Below are positions 36,623 through 44,812 of a DNA stretch of 64,000 nucleotides, piece after piece. Location: assembly GCF_017377395.1 (NCBI RefSeq), contig NZ_CP061800.1, positions 7,611,001-7,675,000 of the forward strand, given 5' to 3'. The notes beneath the pieces were generated by a model, which was not told the DNA's origin, searched no databases, and was given only the letters and a program-made list of their open reading frames with translations. How positions within the stretch are numbered: position 1 is the first letter of the stretch; each line of letters opens with the position of its first letter. The translations under genes were made by a program, and so were the position numbers. Source of the stretch: Desulfonema magnum. Lineage in GTDB: Bacteria > Desulfobacterota > Desulfobacteria > Desulfobacterales > 4be13.

Positions 36623-38734
36623 TTATTTCGAGATTTCTTGCAAAATCCAAATCAGCTCTTCGGGGCCGGTTTTTCCGTCGCCGTTCATGTCCGATTCGGG
36701 ACAGATTTCTCCTGTGTCTGTTCCTGAAAGCGTCCGTATCACCTGCACCGCATCTTTTATGTCAATGACTCCGCTGGCATCTGTGTCACCCGGGAGACAG
36801 CCTTCCACGGTGATTCTGATTTCCGAATCAGCGGACCCGTCGCCAATCTCGTCGGTGTCCCGGGTGATGTCGCTCACACCGTCGCCGTCGGTGTCATAAG
36901 ACACGGTTCCGCCGAATGAGATCATTTCTCCGGTCTCTGTTCCGGGTCTCACCCTGAGATCAAAGGATATCTCCGCAGTCTCTCCGGATCCGATGTCTCC
37001 GATCCACTCCGTCTGACTCAGTTCGCTGTCATACACAGGCGCGGAAGCCTTTCCGAGGTTTCTGAAAACAGAACGGATCACCGCACCGGCAGTGTCCTCG
37101 GCATAGTCGGTGCTTTCAGGAAGGGGAAGCGCAAACCTCACGCCTTCGGCATCCCGGTCCCCGGTGTTGGAGATGCTGACTGTGTAAGGCAGAACCCCGC
37201 CCGGAGCCACGGTGTTTCCGGTATCGGCTGCAATCTGTGCGGATGCCCGGAGTTCCGGCCCTGTGGTCACGGTCAGGACAAAGTCTGTCTCCGTGGATAT
37301 GCTTCCGTCGTCCACGGACACGGTGACATTTGCCGCTCCGGACATGCCTGTGACCGGCGTGAGAATGACGGTGCGACTCTCGCCTGATCCGCCGAATCTG
37401 ATGTTTTCCGCAGGCAGGAGATCGGGACTGTCCGAGGCTGCCGAGAATCTCAGGGCCGATAATGCTGTGTCCTGATCACTCACAGTGAATTCCGCTGTCA
37501 CGGGAACCTCGTCATCCGTGCCGAGATCGGAAATGCGGGAGATGACAGCTGCTTCTGCCATGTCCAGAATCTCGACGGAGAGCTGCTTTGTGTAAGCCAG
37601 TCCTGTGCTGTCCGTGGTGCGGACAAGAACGCTCCTGGAGGCTCCTCCGGCTTCGTAATCAAAGGCCGCTTTTGTTCTCAGCGTGTCGCCCTCAAGGGTG
37701 AAAGAGGCATTGTCCGTGTCTCCCTCGCCGGAGACCAGCTCGTAAGTGTGCGAGTCATCGCCGTCATCGTCCTTGGCAACGAGTGTTCCCACGTCGGTTC
37801 CCGCAGGCGAGTCCTCCCTCACGCCGTCATAATTCCGCAGTTGAAGATCAGACGGGGCCTCGGGCACATCCGTGACCCTGATGTCAAAATGACAGGTCTT
37901 CAGGTTGCTGTGTGCGTCATGGGTCTGTATCCAGATGCGGCAGGATTTTTTCTTCTCAAAATCAAAGGGCTTTCTCGTGATCAGCTGGTTTCCCTGAATG
38001 GAAAAGGAGGGGTTACATCCGAGTATCCCCCCGGGAGCGAACAGCGCATAGGTGTGAGTATCTCCGCCGGCCGTGGCATCTTCGGCGGACAGGTTTCCGA
38101 TGAGCGTTCCCGCTGCCTGGTTCTCGGGCACGGTGATGGTTCCGCCGCAGTCCGCGTCAGTACCCCCATTAAGCGAGATACTGCTGGGAAGCGGATCATA
38201 TGGCGGACAGGCCGCTGTTATTATTTTGGCTATTACGGCAGGTTCTGAGTCGCCGTCTGCGTTATGTGCAAGGACCCGATACGAATACTGCCAACTGCAT
38301 CTCAGGGTACTGTCTGTGAAACTCGTGACATCTGCCCCGGTCATGGTGACCCGCACCCACGGCGACATGTTGTCCGTGCGCTCTATGATGAAGCCAGTCT
38401 CGCTGCCGCTGTTGTCCGTCCAACTGAGCCTGATCCGGGTGGCGGAAATTACCGTGGCTGTCAGACCGGTCGGGGACGCAAGTGTTCCCCCGGGAGGCGG
38501 TGTCCCGCCGCTCCATGTGGTGACAACATTGTATGCGGGTGCTGTAGTTTTCTTAAAATGAATCCACCCCACGTTCTCCGCCCACGCGTAGCCGTCAAAA
38601 GAGCCGTCTGCGCCGATGGTTACGCCGCCATGGCTCGGGTCGAATTTGATCCAGCCGACATTGGTATCTGTCATGCTCACTGGGGCCAGGGCGATCTTGC
38701 AGTCAATAGACCTCATCGTGCTTCCCGATATCAA
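36623..38734 (-). CDS. Dockerin-containing adhesin, 5'-truncated
   Basis: About 703 residues with no signal peptide. The N-terminal part has two NVGWIxF repeats (NVGWIKFDPSHGG, NVGWIHFKK), then a fibronectin type III domain (SPTGLTATVISATRIRLSWTD), two or three cadherin-like domains (ENQAAGTLIGNLSAEDA, REDSPAGTDVGTLVAKDDD), a DUF11-like region and a C-terminal type I dockerin with two Ca loops (GDTDASGVIDIKDAVQVI and DMNGDGKTGPEELIWIL). Secreted relatives begin with a signal peptide and more NVGWI repeats; here the frame starts inside the 3' end of a RelE gene, overlapping it by 32 bp. The gene has therefore probably lost its 5' part to a rearrangement and may not be expressed. Confidence 0.75.
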   Translation of the reverse strand: MISGSTMRSIDCKIALAPVSMTDTNVGWIKFDPSHGGVTIGADGSFDGYAWAENVGWIHFKKTTAPAYNVVTTWSGGTPPPGGTLASPTGLTATVISATRIRLSWTDNSGSETGFIIERTDNMSPWVRVTMTGADVTSFTDSTLRCSWQYSYRVLAHNADGDSEPAVIAKIITAACPPYDPLPSSISLNGGTDADCGGTITVPENQAAGTLIGNLSAEDATAGGDTHTYALFAPGGILGCNPSFSIQGNQLITRKPFDFEKKKSCRIWIQTHDAHSNLKTCHFDIRVTDVPEAPSDLQLRNYDGVREDSPAGTDVGTLVAKDDDGDDSHTYELVSGEGDTDNASFTLEGDTLRTKAAFDYEAGGASRSVLVRTTDSTGLAYTKQLSVEILDMAEAAVISRISDLGTDDEVPVTAEFTVSDQDTALSALRFSAASDSPDLLPAENIRFGGSGESRTVILTPVTGMSGAANVTVSVDDGSISTETDFVLTVTTGPELRASAQIAADTGNTVAPGGVLPYTVSISNTGDRDAEGVRFALPLPESTDYAEDTAGAVIRSVFRNLGKASAPVYDSELSQTEWIGDIGSGETAEISFDLRVRPGTETGEMISFGGTVSYDTDGDGVSDITRDTDEIGDGSADSEIRITVEGCLPGDTDASGVIDIKDAVQVIRTLSGTDTGEICPESDMNGDGKTGPEELIWILQEISK

Positions 38735-38978
38735 TCAGCAAAGCATGATCATCTCCGACAAACTCAAATACAACTCTGCGATCATCATCCACAGTGAAAG
38801 CCCATAATCCTGTCAGCCTGCCATACAACTTATGGGTTCTCAGTCCGGGAAAAAAGGGATCCGACGAAAACTGCTCCAGTTTCTGCCAAAATTTTTTCTT
38901 CAGCCGCTGATTGTCCGCCACACGTTTTTTGTAACTTTTTTTGAAGCCTTTGTCCCATGAAATCTCAATCATCTTCAA
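38703..38978 (-). CDS. RelE/YafQ-like toxin
   Basis: 91 residues. WDKGFKKSYKKR, LEQFSSDPFFPGLRTHKL, LWAFTVDDDRRVVFEFV and LLIDIGKHDEVY follow the RelE/YafQ mRNA interferase plan, including the typical P..L..HKL and the GxHDxxY end. It overlaps the antitoxin gene by 14 bp, so it is translationally coupled. It is the downstream gene of a leftward pair and is probably active. Confidence 0.85.
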   Translation of the reverse strand: MKMIEISWDKGFKKSYKKRVADNQRLKKKFWQKLEQFSSDPFFPGLRTHKLYGRLTGLWAFTVDDDRRVVFEFVGDDHALLIDIGKHDEVY

Positions 38979-39180
38979 GATCCTCGTACAAATCCCGGAT
39001 GGTCCCGGTTTTCACTCTCCCTTTGTCAAAATTTGCCTTTGCCTCCGCGGCCCTGCGGGCAACCCTTTCCCTTCCGAGTTCGGCAAGCTGTTTTATCATC
39101 ACATTCGCGACATACTCCTTGTCGTCCCAGGAAAGAAGATGAAATTCCTCGATTATTCTGTCGATGGCCGAAAAAGACAT
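38965..39180 (-). CDS. Antitoxin of the RelE pair
   Basis: 71 residues, MSFSAIDRIIEEFHLLSWDD at the N-terminus and an acidic, Asp-rich C-terminus (DLYEDLEDD). An AAGGAGG site lies ahead of ATG 39180. Similar short helical antitoxins accompany RelE/YafQ-like toxins in Deltaproteobacteria; DNA-binding residues are not obvious. The partner relation rests on the 14-bp overlap and the size. Confidence 0.75.
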   Translation of the reverse strand: MSFSAIDRIIEEFHLLSWDDKEYVANVMIKQLAELGRERVARRAAEAKANFDKGRVKTGTIRDLYEDLEDD

Positions 39181-39242
39181 TGTGATCCTCCTTTCTTCAT
39201 GTCTGCCGGAATGTCCTTTAAAAAATTAAGTTGATGATGATC

Positions 39243-39273
39243 CGGAGTGCAGAAATTCTATTTTTGCGAGCGT
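39243..39273. repeat. Dispersed CCGGAGTGC REP unit
   Basis: CCGGAGTGCAGAAATTCTAT followed by TTTTGCGAGCG is a diverged copy of the 37-bp RAYT-linked unit, about 2.6 kb from the array. Related singles occur at 21830, 51930 and 61714. Confidence 0.6.
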
Positions 39274-39546
39274 CCAAAAAATTACATGTCTTATTTCCAT
39301 GTAAAGGACAAAAAAATGAGCGACAAAGAAACCCAGCTTTTTTATGAGCGTTTATTATAATAATCTGAACAGAATGATTTGTAAAGACTCAGTTTGAAAA
39401 AATCAATTCTTTTTGAATTCAGAATGTTATTTGTCAGCAAATCTGTTTTGGGAAAAAGGAGAATGCCTTTTCCCCGAAGACCGGCCCGGCCGGGGATGTT
39501 CCTTTTGACACTGCCGCAGTTTGAACGTATTCTGACAACAGAAAAT

Positions 39547-39591
39547 GATAAAAAGGAGTGCGAAAATAAAATTTTCGCACTTCTTTTTATC
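39547..39591. terminator. Strong bidirectional hairpin
   Basis: GATAAAAAGGAGTGCGAAAA and its reverse complement with one mismatch form a 21-bp stem around AAA, ending in CTTTTTATC. T runs lie on both strands, so it can terminate either way. The AGTGCGAAAAT core links it to the REP family. Confidence 0.55.
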
Positions 39592-39810
39592 ATTAACTGA
39601 TTCTTCATGAGCGAACTGGCCCTTCTTATAGTGGACAGACCTGCTGACGTTAATTTTATAGTTTTTTCTGTTTTTACAGATTTTTTTAATCTGCCGTAAA
39701 CAGCAACAAGTGACCAGAAACAATGACACACATAATTCAAGATAGTTATTTAAATCCATTTAAAAGTTTATGGGTTCTGATGATTTCAAATCAGCGATTT
39801 ATTATTTTTT
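39592..39810. other. A/T-rich non-coding interval
   Basis: I see no gene. Open frames here (on the minus strand up to 39759) have no recognisable fold and overlap the hairpin. Confidence 0.5.
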
Positions 39811-39963
39811 CTTGACAAACTAAAAATTCTATAATAACTATAATAACTAAATTAAAAAAATCGAAACAACATTTTTTTAAAATATTTTTTTTAAAATATT
39901 TAATGATAGTTATGATGGGATTTCAAAAAATCCGCTTGACAAACAGAAAAAACTATAATAACT
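39811..39963 (+). promoter_or_regulatory. Duplicated control region with TATAATAAC iterons
   Basis: CTTGACAAACTAAAAATTC at 39811 and CTTGACAAACAGAAAAAAC at 39935 are each followed by TATAATAAC, with a second tandem TATAATAAC at 39839. The spacing from TTGACA to TATAAT is 12 bp, too short for a normal sigma-70 promoter, so at least part is likely an operator for the HTH regulator just downstream. Confidence 0.45.
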
Positions 39964-39993
39964 GAAATAAATACAAACAAGGAGGGCTGCGTA

Positions 39994-40566
39994 ATGGACG
40001 ATACACTGACCGTTTTTAAAGCAAGCAAGCATTGCAATGTTTCTTCCAAGACCATTATCAATTGGATAGATGCCGGTCATATCAAGGCGTATAAGACCGT
40101 GGGCGGGCATCGTCGGATAAAAAAGGCGGACCTTGAAGAGTTTATGAAAAGACAAGGTATCCCGATTCCCGAGGAGGAGGAGACCGAAACAAAAAAAAGA
40201 ATCCTTGTGGTGGACGATGATCCCATCATTGTTGAAACCATTGTCCAGGCCCTGGAAGAGGATGAGTTTGATTATGAGGTCATTTCCGCTTCTGACGGGT
40301 TCGAGGCCGGGTTGCAGGTCAATCATTTCATGCCACATCTTCTGATACTGGATATCATGATGCCTGATATCAAAGGATACGAAGTATGTAAGACAATAAA
40401 GTCCAATGAGGATACCAAGGATACAAAAATCATCGTGCTGTCCGCATATCTGGATGAAGAAAAGTTTAAGCAAATGAAGGAACACGGCGCGGATGTCTGT
40501 TTTTCCAAACCCCTGCCTTTGCCCCAGCTCAAAGAAGAAGTTGCCCGCTTGCTGGGGCTGCGATGA
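39994..40566 (+). CDS. MerR/excisionase-type HTH fused to a receiver domain
   Basis: 190 residues. Residues 4-55 form a helix-turn-helix of the excisionase/BldC kind (TVFKASKHCNVSSKTIINWI, then VGGHRRIKKADLEEFM). Residues 67-188 form a CheY-like receiver with the DDD acid pocket (LVVDDDPI), the phospho-Asp in LLILDIMMPD at residue 120 and the conserved Lys in FSKPLPL. The order HTH then receiver is the reverse of most response regulators. AAGGAGG precedes the ATG. The next gene (MetF) starts 12 bp after the stop, with its own AAAGGAGG, so the regulator is probably co-transcribed with the Wood-Ljungdahl cluster it may control. Confidence 0.85.
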   Translation: MDDTLTVFKASKHCNVSSKTIINWIDAGHIKAYKTVGGHRRIKKADLEEFMKRQGIPIPEEEETETKKRILVVDDDPIIVETIVQALEEDEFDYEVISASDGFEAGLQVNHFMPHLLILDIMMPDIKGYEVCKTIKSNEDTKDTKIIVLSAYLDEEKFKQMKEHGADVCFSKPLPLPQLKEEVARLLGLR

Positions 40567-40578
40567 AAGGAGGCCCGC

Positions 40579-41457
40579 ATGAATTTAAAAGACGCCTTGA
40601 AAAAAAAGAGATTTGTCGTTACTTCCGAAGTCCAGGCCCCCCTGGGAGATGATGACCCTGAAGAACTGGTTGAGAGTCTCAAACGGGTGCGGGGCCGTGT
40701 GGACGGTGTTTCAGTGTCAGAGGTGGAAATGGAGGGAATTGTGGGTGATTCCATTAAAACCTGTGAAATACTGAAGCAAAACCGCTTCAACCCCATATAT
40801 CAGACCACGCTCCGGGAAAAGAATCGCATACAACTGCAAAAAGACCTTGTACTTGCCCATGAGTCCGGAGTGGAGAATCTTCTCGTTTTTACAGAGGATT
40901 ACCGTATTACCGGGGACAGCCTCCAGGAGATGATGTTTTTCCATGTTGATTCAGGAAAACTCGCGTCGGTGCTGGCATACATACGCGAAGGTTCCACTGT
41001 TGACGGAAAAGAACTGGCCTCCAGGGCTGAATTCATACTGGGGTCCGGTGTGGAGTCCGCATGGGGAAAGAATGTTCCGGAACTGGAGATGAAAGAAATG
41101 GAAACCATGACAGATATCGGCGCGGGATATTTTCTCACCACGCCGGTGTTTGATCTGGATCGTTTTGAAAAATTCATTAAACAGGCTGGCACGTTTAATG
41201 TCCCGGTGATCGCGGAAGTATTGATTCTGAGAACTGCCGGCATGGGCCGGTTCCTCAACCGCCATTTAAAATCAGGACTGGTTCCGGATTGGACTATTCA
41301 AAAACTGGCAAGAGCAAAGGATAAGCAAAGGGCCAGCATAGAGCTTTTTACCGATACCGTAACCGGTCTGAGAGACCTCTGCCAGGGGGTTCACATCATC
41401 ACCATCGGCGGAGAAGACAAGCTGGGAAATTATCTTGACGCTGCAAAACTGAGATAA
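40579..41457 (+). CDS. metF: Methylenetetrahydrofolate reductase-like protein (first MetF)
   Basis: 292 residues, a TIM-barrel MetF homologue: FVVTSEVQAPLGDDDPEELV at the N-terminus, YQTTLREKNRIQLQKDL in the folate/FAD region, LLVFTEDY, AGYFLTTPVFDLDRFEKF and VIAEVLILRTAGMGRFLNRH near the C-terminus. In the Wood-Ljungdahl pathway MetF reduces methylene-THF to methyl-THF. Canonical MetF has a TGD motif after LLV; here it is TEDY, so FAD binding or chemistry may differ from the second MetF at 50313, which keeps TGD. It may be a partner subunit of that enzyme. First enzyme gene of the cluster. Confidence 0.82.
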   Translation: MNLKDALKKKRFVVTSEVQAPLGDDDPEELVESLKRVRGRVDGVSVSEVEMEGIVGDSIKTCEILKQNRFNPIYQTTLREKNRIQLQKDLVLAHESGVENLLVFTEDYRITGDSLQEMMFFHVDSGKLASVLAYIREGSTVDGKELASRAEFILGSGVESAWGKNVPELEMKEMETMTDIGAGYFLTTPVFDLDRFEKFIKQAGTFNVPVIAEVLILRTAGMGRFLNRHLKSGLVPDWTIQKLARAKDKQRASIELFTDTVTGLRDLCQGVHIITIGGEDKLGNYLDAAKLR

Positions 41458-41522
41458 AAACTAAGACGTGAAACCCGGTTATTCGGTTCTCATTTTCCGG
41501 GTTCAGGAAAAAGGAGCCAGTT

Positions 41523-43712
41523 TTGGAAACCATCGCACTCATCATTGACAATAAGAAGATCAGTTGCCCCCCCGGAACCAGCATTCTGGAGGCTGCCCAA
41601 CAGAACGGTATAAAAATTCCCACCCTGTGCTACCATCCTGACCTCAAGCCGTTCGGCGCGTGCCGTCTTTGTCTGGTGGAGGATGAAAACACAGGCCGTC
41701 TTATGGCCTCCTGTGTCACGCCGGTCGCCCCCAATATGAGCATCCGAACCGATTCTCCTGATATAAAACGACACCGCCGGAATATCGTCCGCCTGATGAT
41801 GGCCGAACATCCTGAATCCTGCATTGTCTGCAACAAAGGGAACCGGTGTCAGTTGCGCGCCATCGCTGCCCAGTTGGGGATCGGGGAAACCAAGCTTTAT
41901 TCCATGCCGAATTACAAACCACTGGAGCAGGCAAATGAGTTCATTGTCAGAGACCTGAGCAAATGTATCCTGTGCGGCAAATGTATCCGGGCAGATCATG
42001 AACTGGTGGTTGTGGGCGCAATTGATTATAATCACAGGGGGTTCATATCCCGTCCTGCCACGGTCCATGAGCAGCCTTTGGAAAAATCAAACTGCATCTT
42101 CTGCGGCACATGTGTGTCTCTGTGTCCCACGGGCGCGCTGTCTCCGAAAACTGAGTATTATGTGGGAACTCCTGAAAGAGAATCCCGCTCCGTGTGCGGA
42201 TTCTGCGGTGTGGGCTGTTCCGTGACCATGGGCGTTGTCGGTGATCAGATCGCAGAAGTCAGCCCCTCACATGTGCGAACCAGCGTAAACGGTTCAACCC
42301 TCTGCGTCCGGGGCCATTTCCCCCATGAGTTTCTCAAGGCTGAACGACTGACCCAGCCTCTGCTCCGTAAAGATGGAGAACCGGCTCCTGCTTCATGGGA
42401 GGAGTCGCTGGAGATCGTGTCCACCCGTATCCTCGATATCAGAAAGCAATACGGGCCGCAGAGCGTGGCATTTATCGGGTCTTCAGAATGTAACAATGAG
42501 GAAGCCTATCTTTTCCAAAAAATCGCCCGGGTCCTTGTGGAAACGAATAACGTGGATAATCCGAGGGCCGCATACACTCAGGCTGTGTTACGCAGGATTG
42601 ATGAGAAAACAAACGGAAGGTGCCGGAAAAATCCGCTTGCCCGGCTTGAAAACGGAGACGCTGTTTTTATCCTGAATGCTGATCCCGGGGAAATGAACAC
42701 CGTAGCGAGTTTTTATCTTAAAAGAGGTTCCAGGAAAGGCGTTTCCCTGGTGATGGCGAATCCGGTACGAACAGAACTCACGGCTTTTTCATCCGCTTTT
42801 CTCGAAATAAGGCCCCAAAGCGAATTTGAACTCATCAAAGGCATTGGGGCTTTGTTATATGAGGAACAGGCAACGGAGAACGGATGTGCTTCGCCGGAAA
42901 TGCAACAGCGCAGCCTGTTTTCCGACACGGATTTGGATAAAGTTTGCCAGGCAGCCGGTGTGAACATGGACTCTCTGAAACAGGCGGCAAATGTTCTCCG
43001 GGGGAAAAAAGTCAGTGTTGTCACCGGGGATGAGATCATGCTGGCTGAAAACGGGGCGGAAACCGTGAATGCCCTTCTTGAACTCATGGCGATGACCCAA
43101 AGCCTCGGAAAAGAAGACACAGGGTTCTATGTGCTTGCCAAAGCGTGCAATGAGACAGGGGCTTATGACATGGGGCTTCTGCCGGACGCGCTCCCGGGCC
43201 GTCAGCTTCTCAGCGATGATTCCGCACGAAAGCACTGGGAGGATACTTGGAAAGTCAGGCTTTCACCGGATCAGGGACTCAGCGCGGTTCGTATGATCGA
43301 GGAAGCGGAAAAGGGCAATCTCAAGGCATTGTATATCCTGAGAGAAAATCCCTTTGAGATTCTCCCTGACCCGGACAGGGTTCGCAAGGCCCTTGAGAAC
43401 TTGGATTTTATGGTGGTTCAGGATATCTTTCCGGGAGAACTCACTGAAATGGCAGATGTGGTTTTGCCGGGTGCGGCTTTTTTTGAGAAAGGCGGCTCAT
43501 TTACCAATATGGAAGGAAGGATTCAAGTTTTCGAGCCTGTGGTATCCCCGCCGGGAGAAGCACGGCAGGATTGGGAAATTCTCGGTCATCTTACTGCAAA
43601 ATTGGGACATTCGGAACCTTACGATTCTGTTGAAAAAATAAAACAGGAAATCGCCCGGGTGATTCCCATGTATTCGGAAGACGGGCGCACTTACGGAGAC
43701 TGGATAAGGTAA
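41523..43712 (+). CDS. NuoG/FdhA-like iron-sulfur molybdopterin-fold subunit
   Basis: 729 residues from a TTG at 41523; AGGAG lies 7 nt ahead and no nearby ATG fits. Residues 1-80 are a [2Fe-2S] ferredoxin domain (CYHPDLKPFGACRLC), then the His/Cys [4Fe-4S] region (HPESCIVCNKGNRCQL), a two-cluster ferredoxin (CILCGKCI, CIFCGTCVSLCP), and from ~220 a molybdopterin-oxidoreductase fold with CGFCGVGC. Formate dehydrogenases have Sec or Cys in a conserved RLUHSP segment after NNVDH; here the text is NNVDNPRAAYTQ, so the catalytic residue is absent and the C-terminal cofactor domain is also short. It is most likely an electron-transfer subunit like NuoG, delivering electrons to MetF/MetV. Confidence 0.8.
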   Translation: METIALIIDNKKISCPPGTSILEAAQQNGIKIPTLCYHPDLKPFGACRLCLVEDENTGRLMASCVTPVAPNMSIRTDSPDIKRHRRNIVRLMMAEHPESCIVCNKGNRCQLRAIAAQLGIGETKLYSMPNYKPLEQANEFIVRDLSKCILCGKCIRADHELVVVGAIDYNHRGFISRPATVHEQPLEKSNCIFCGTCVSLCPTGALSPKTEYYVGTPERESRSVCGFCGVGCSVTMGVVGDQIAEVSPSHVRTSVNGSTLCVRGHFPHEFLKAERLTQPLLRKDGEPAPASWEESLEIVSTRILDIRKQYGPQSVAFIGSSECNNEEAYLFQKIARVLVETNNVDNPRAAYTQAVLRRIDEKTNGRCRKNPLARLENGDAVFILNADPGEMNTVASFYLKRGSRKGVSLVMANPVRTELTAFSSAFLEIRPQSEFELIKGIGALLYEEQATENGCASPEMQQRSLFSDTDLDKVCQAAGVNMDSLKQAANVLRGKKVSVVTGDEIMLAENGAETVNALLELMAMTQSLGKEDTGFYVLAKACNETGAYDMGLLPDALPGRQLLSDDSARKHWEDTWKVRLSPDQGLSAVRMIEEAEKGNLKALYILRENPFEILPDPDRVRKALENLDFMVVQDIFPGELTEMADVVLPGAAFFEKGGSFTNMEGRIQVFEPVVSPPGEARQDWEILGHLTAKLGHSEPYDSVEKIKQEIARVIPMYSEDGRTYGDWIR

Positions 43713-43717
43713 ATCAG

Positions 43718-44812
43718 ATGAAAGTGGAATCCGTTTCTATTCAAAAATTCAAGTTATTTGAAAATCTTGATGTGTCGTTCAAAAATAAAACGATTGAGGA
43801 GGTCACCAATCGTTTTGTGATACTTGGTGATAACGGCACAGGAAAGACGACTTTGCTTCAGGCAGTTGCTCTGCCGTTAGCATTGGCAACCCGGTCTGTT
43901 CAGAGCGTATTTGACTTTGACTGGATAGGTTTCTTGGCAGGCCGCTTTTGGAAATGGGGCGCTCCTCGAATTGAATTGCAAATATCATTTGAAGACGAGG
44001 AACTTGAAGCCACACGAAAAATCGCCCGAATCTGGTATGACTCGCAATCAAATGAATTTCGGGCAGATCACTCCTATGTTGAGCCAGGTGACAGCCATTC
44101 TGTGAAATTGATCTTAGATGGTGACTACTGGAAAGCTGGAGAAAAACCTGAAGAACGGATGCAGTTTCAGGGGCGTTATTATGCCCGGAGCCTGCTGAGG
44201 ACAAATCCTTCTGTTCGTTCAAGCTTTTCAAAACTCCCGGGCATATTCTGGTTTGATCAGTTTCGCAACCTGGGATCAGGTTTATATGCGGAAAAAAGAG
44301 GGGAAAGATCGAAAGAGCAAAGCGGAGATATTTCTTTTGAATTCGGAGCGGGGCGGCTGCGCCAGTATCTCATTGATTGGAAACGCAGGCAGGAGTCAGG
44401 AACATCGGATTATTTAATGGCACTGGAGAATTATTACAAAAAAATTTTCCCAGGACGGTCATTTTCAGGGGTGGAGGAGATGCCCAGTTTGGATTCCCCT
44501 GTGGAACAAGAATCTTATTTTGTACTCAATGACGGACATCACACTTACGATATTGCGGAAATGTCAGCCGGAGAACAGTCTGTATTTCCAATTTTGTATG
44601 AGTTTGTCCGACAGCAGATTGCCTACTCAGTTGTACTGATTGACGAGATTGACCTGAATCTCCATCCTCCTGCGGCGCAGTTTTTGGTGAGCCAGCTTCC
44701 CAAGATAGGGCATAACTGCCAGTTTATCTTTACAACTCACTCTGATGCTGTGAATGATGTGATTGGGGAACCTGAAACTTATCGTTTAACCGGAGGATCG
44801 TTGTGCCTGTAA
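43718..44812 (+). CDS. AAA/ABC-type ATPase of a putative defence pair (PARIS/OLD-like)
   Basis: 364 residues. Walker A GDNGTGKTTLL at residue 37, an ABC-type signature MSAGEQSVFP near 285, Walker B VVLIDEIDLNLHP near 305 and the H-loop FIFTTHSD. This is the plan of SMC-like AAA_15/AAA_21 ATPases used with TOPRIM nucleases. It begins 5 bp after the NuoG-like stop and is followed, with a 10-bp overlap, by a TOPRIM-like gene. It sits inside a metabolic operon, so it is likely a late insertion. By analogy with AriA of PARIS it would sense phage and hold its partner inactive; no coiled-coil arm of OLD length is seen. Confidence 0.75.
   Translation: MKVESVSIQKFKLFENLDVSFKNKTIEEVTNRFVILGDNGTGKTTLLQAVALPLALATRSVQSVFDFDWIGFLAGRFWKWGAPRIELQISFEDEELEATRKIARIWYDSQSNEFRADHSYVEPGDSHSVKLILDGDYWKAGEKPEERMQFQGRYYARSLLRTNPSVRSSFSKLPGIFWFDQFRNLGSGLYAEKRGERSKEQSGDISFEFGAGRLRQYLIDWKRRQESGTSDYLMALENYYKKIFPGRSFSGVEEMPSLDSPVEQESYFVLNDGHHTYDIAEMSAGEQSVFPILYEFVRQQIAYSVVLIDEIDLNLHPPAAQFLVSQLPKIGHNCQFIFTTHSDAVNDVIGEPETYRLTGGSLCL

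Noticed and set aside
34586..36899. Several overlapping open frames of 200-480 codons in the REP arrays on both strands.
   Set aside because: They translate the 37- and 42-bp units; the composition is a few residues repeated, there are no start sites, and all frames are open for the same reason. Only the RAYT gene is real.
39342..39740. A 132-codon minus-strand gene.
   Set aside because: It crosses a strong hairpin and a partial repeat, has no recognisable domain, and competing frames are equally long.
39811..39963. TTGACA plus TATAAT as two sigma-70 promoters.
   Set aside because: The spacing is 12 bp, against the usual 16-18; the alternative pair is 21 bp apart. I keep it as a regulatory region only.
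41523..43712. A formate dehydrogenase alpha subunit with selenocysteine.
   Set aside because: No in-frame TGA and no Sec/Cys at the expected NNVDH..RLUHSP site; the protein is also too short.
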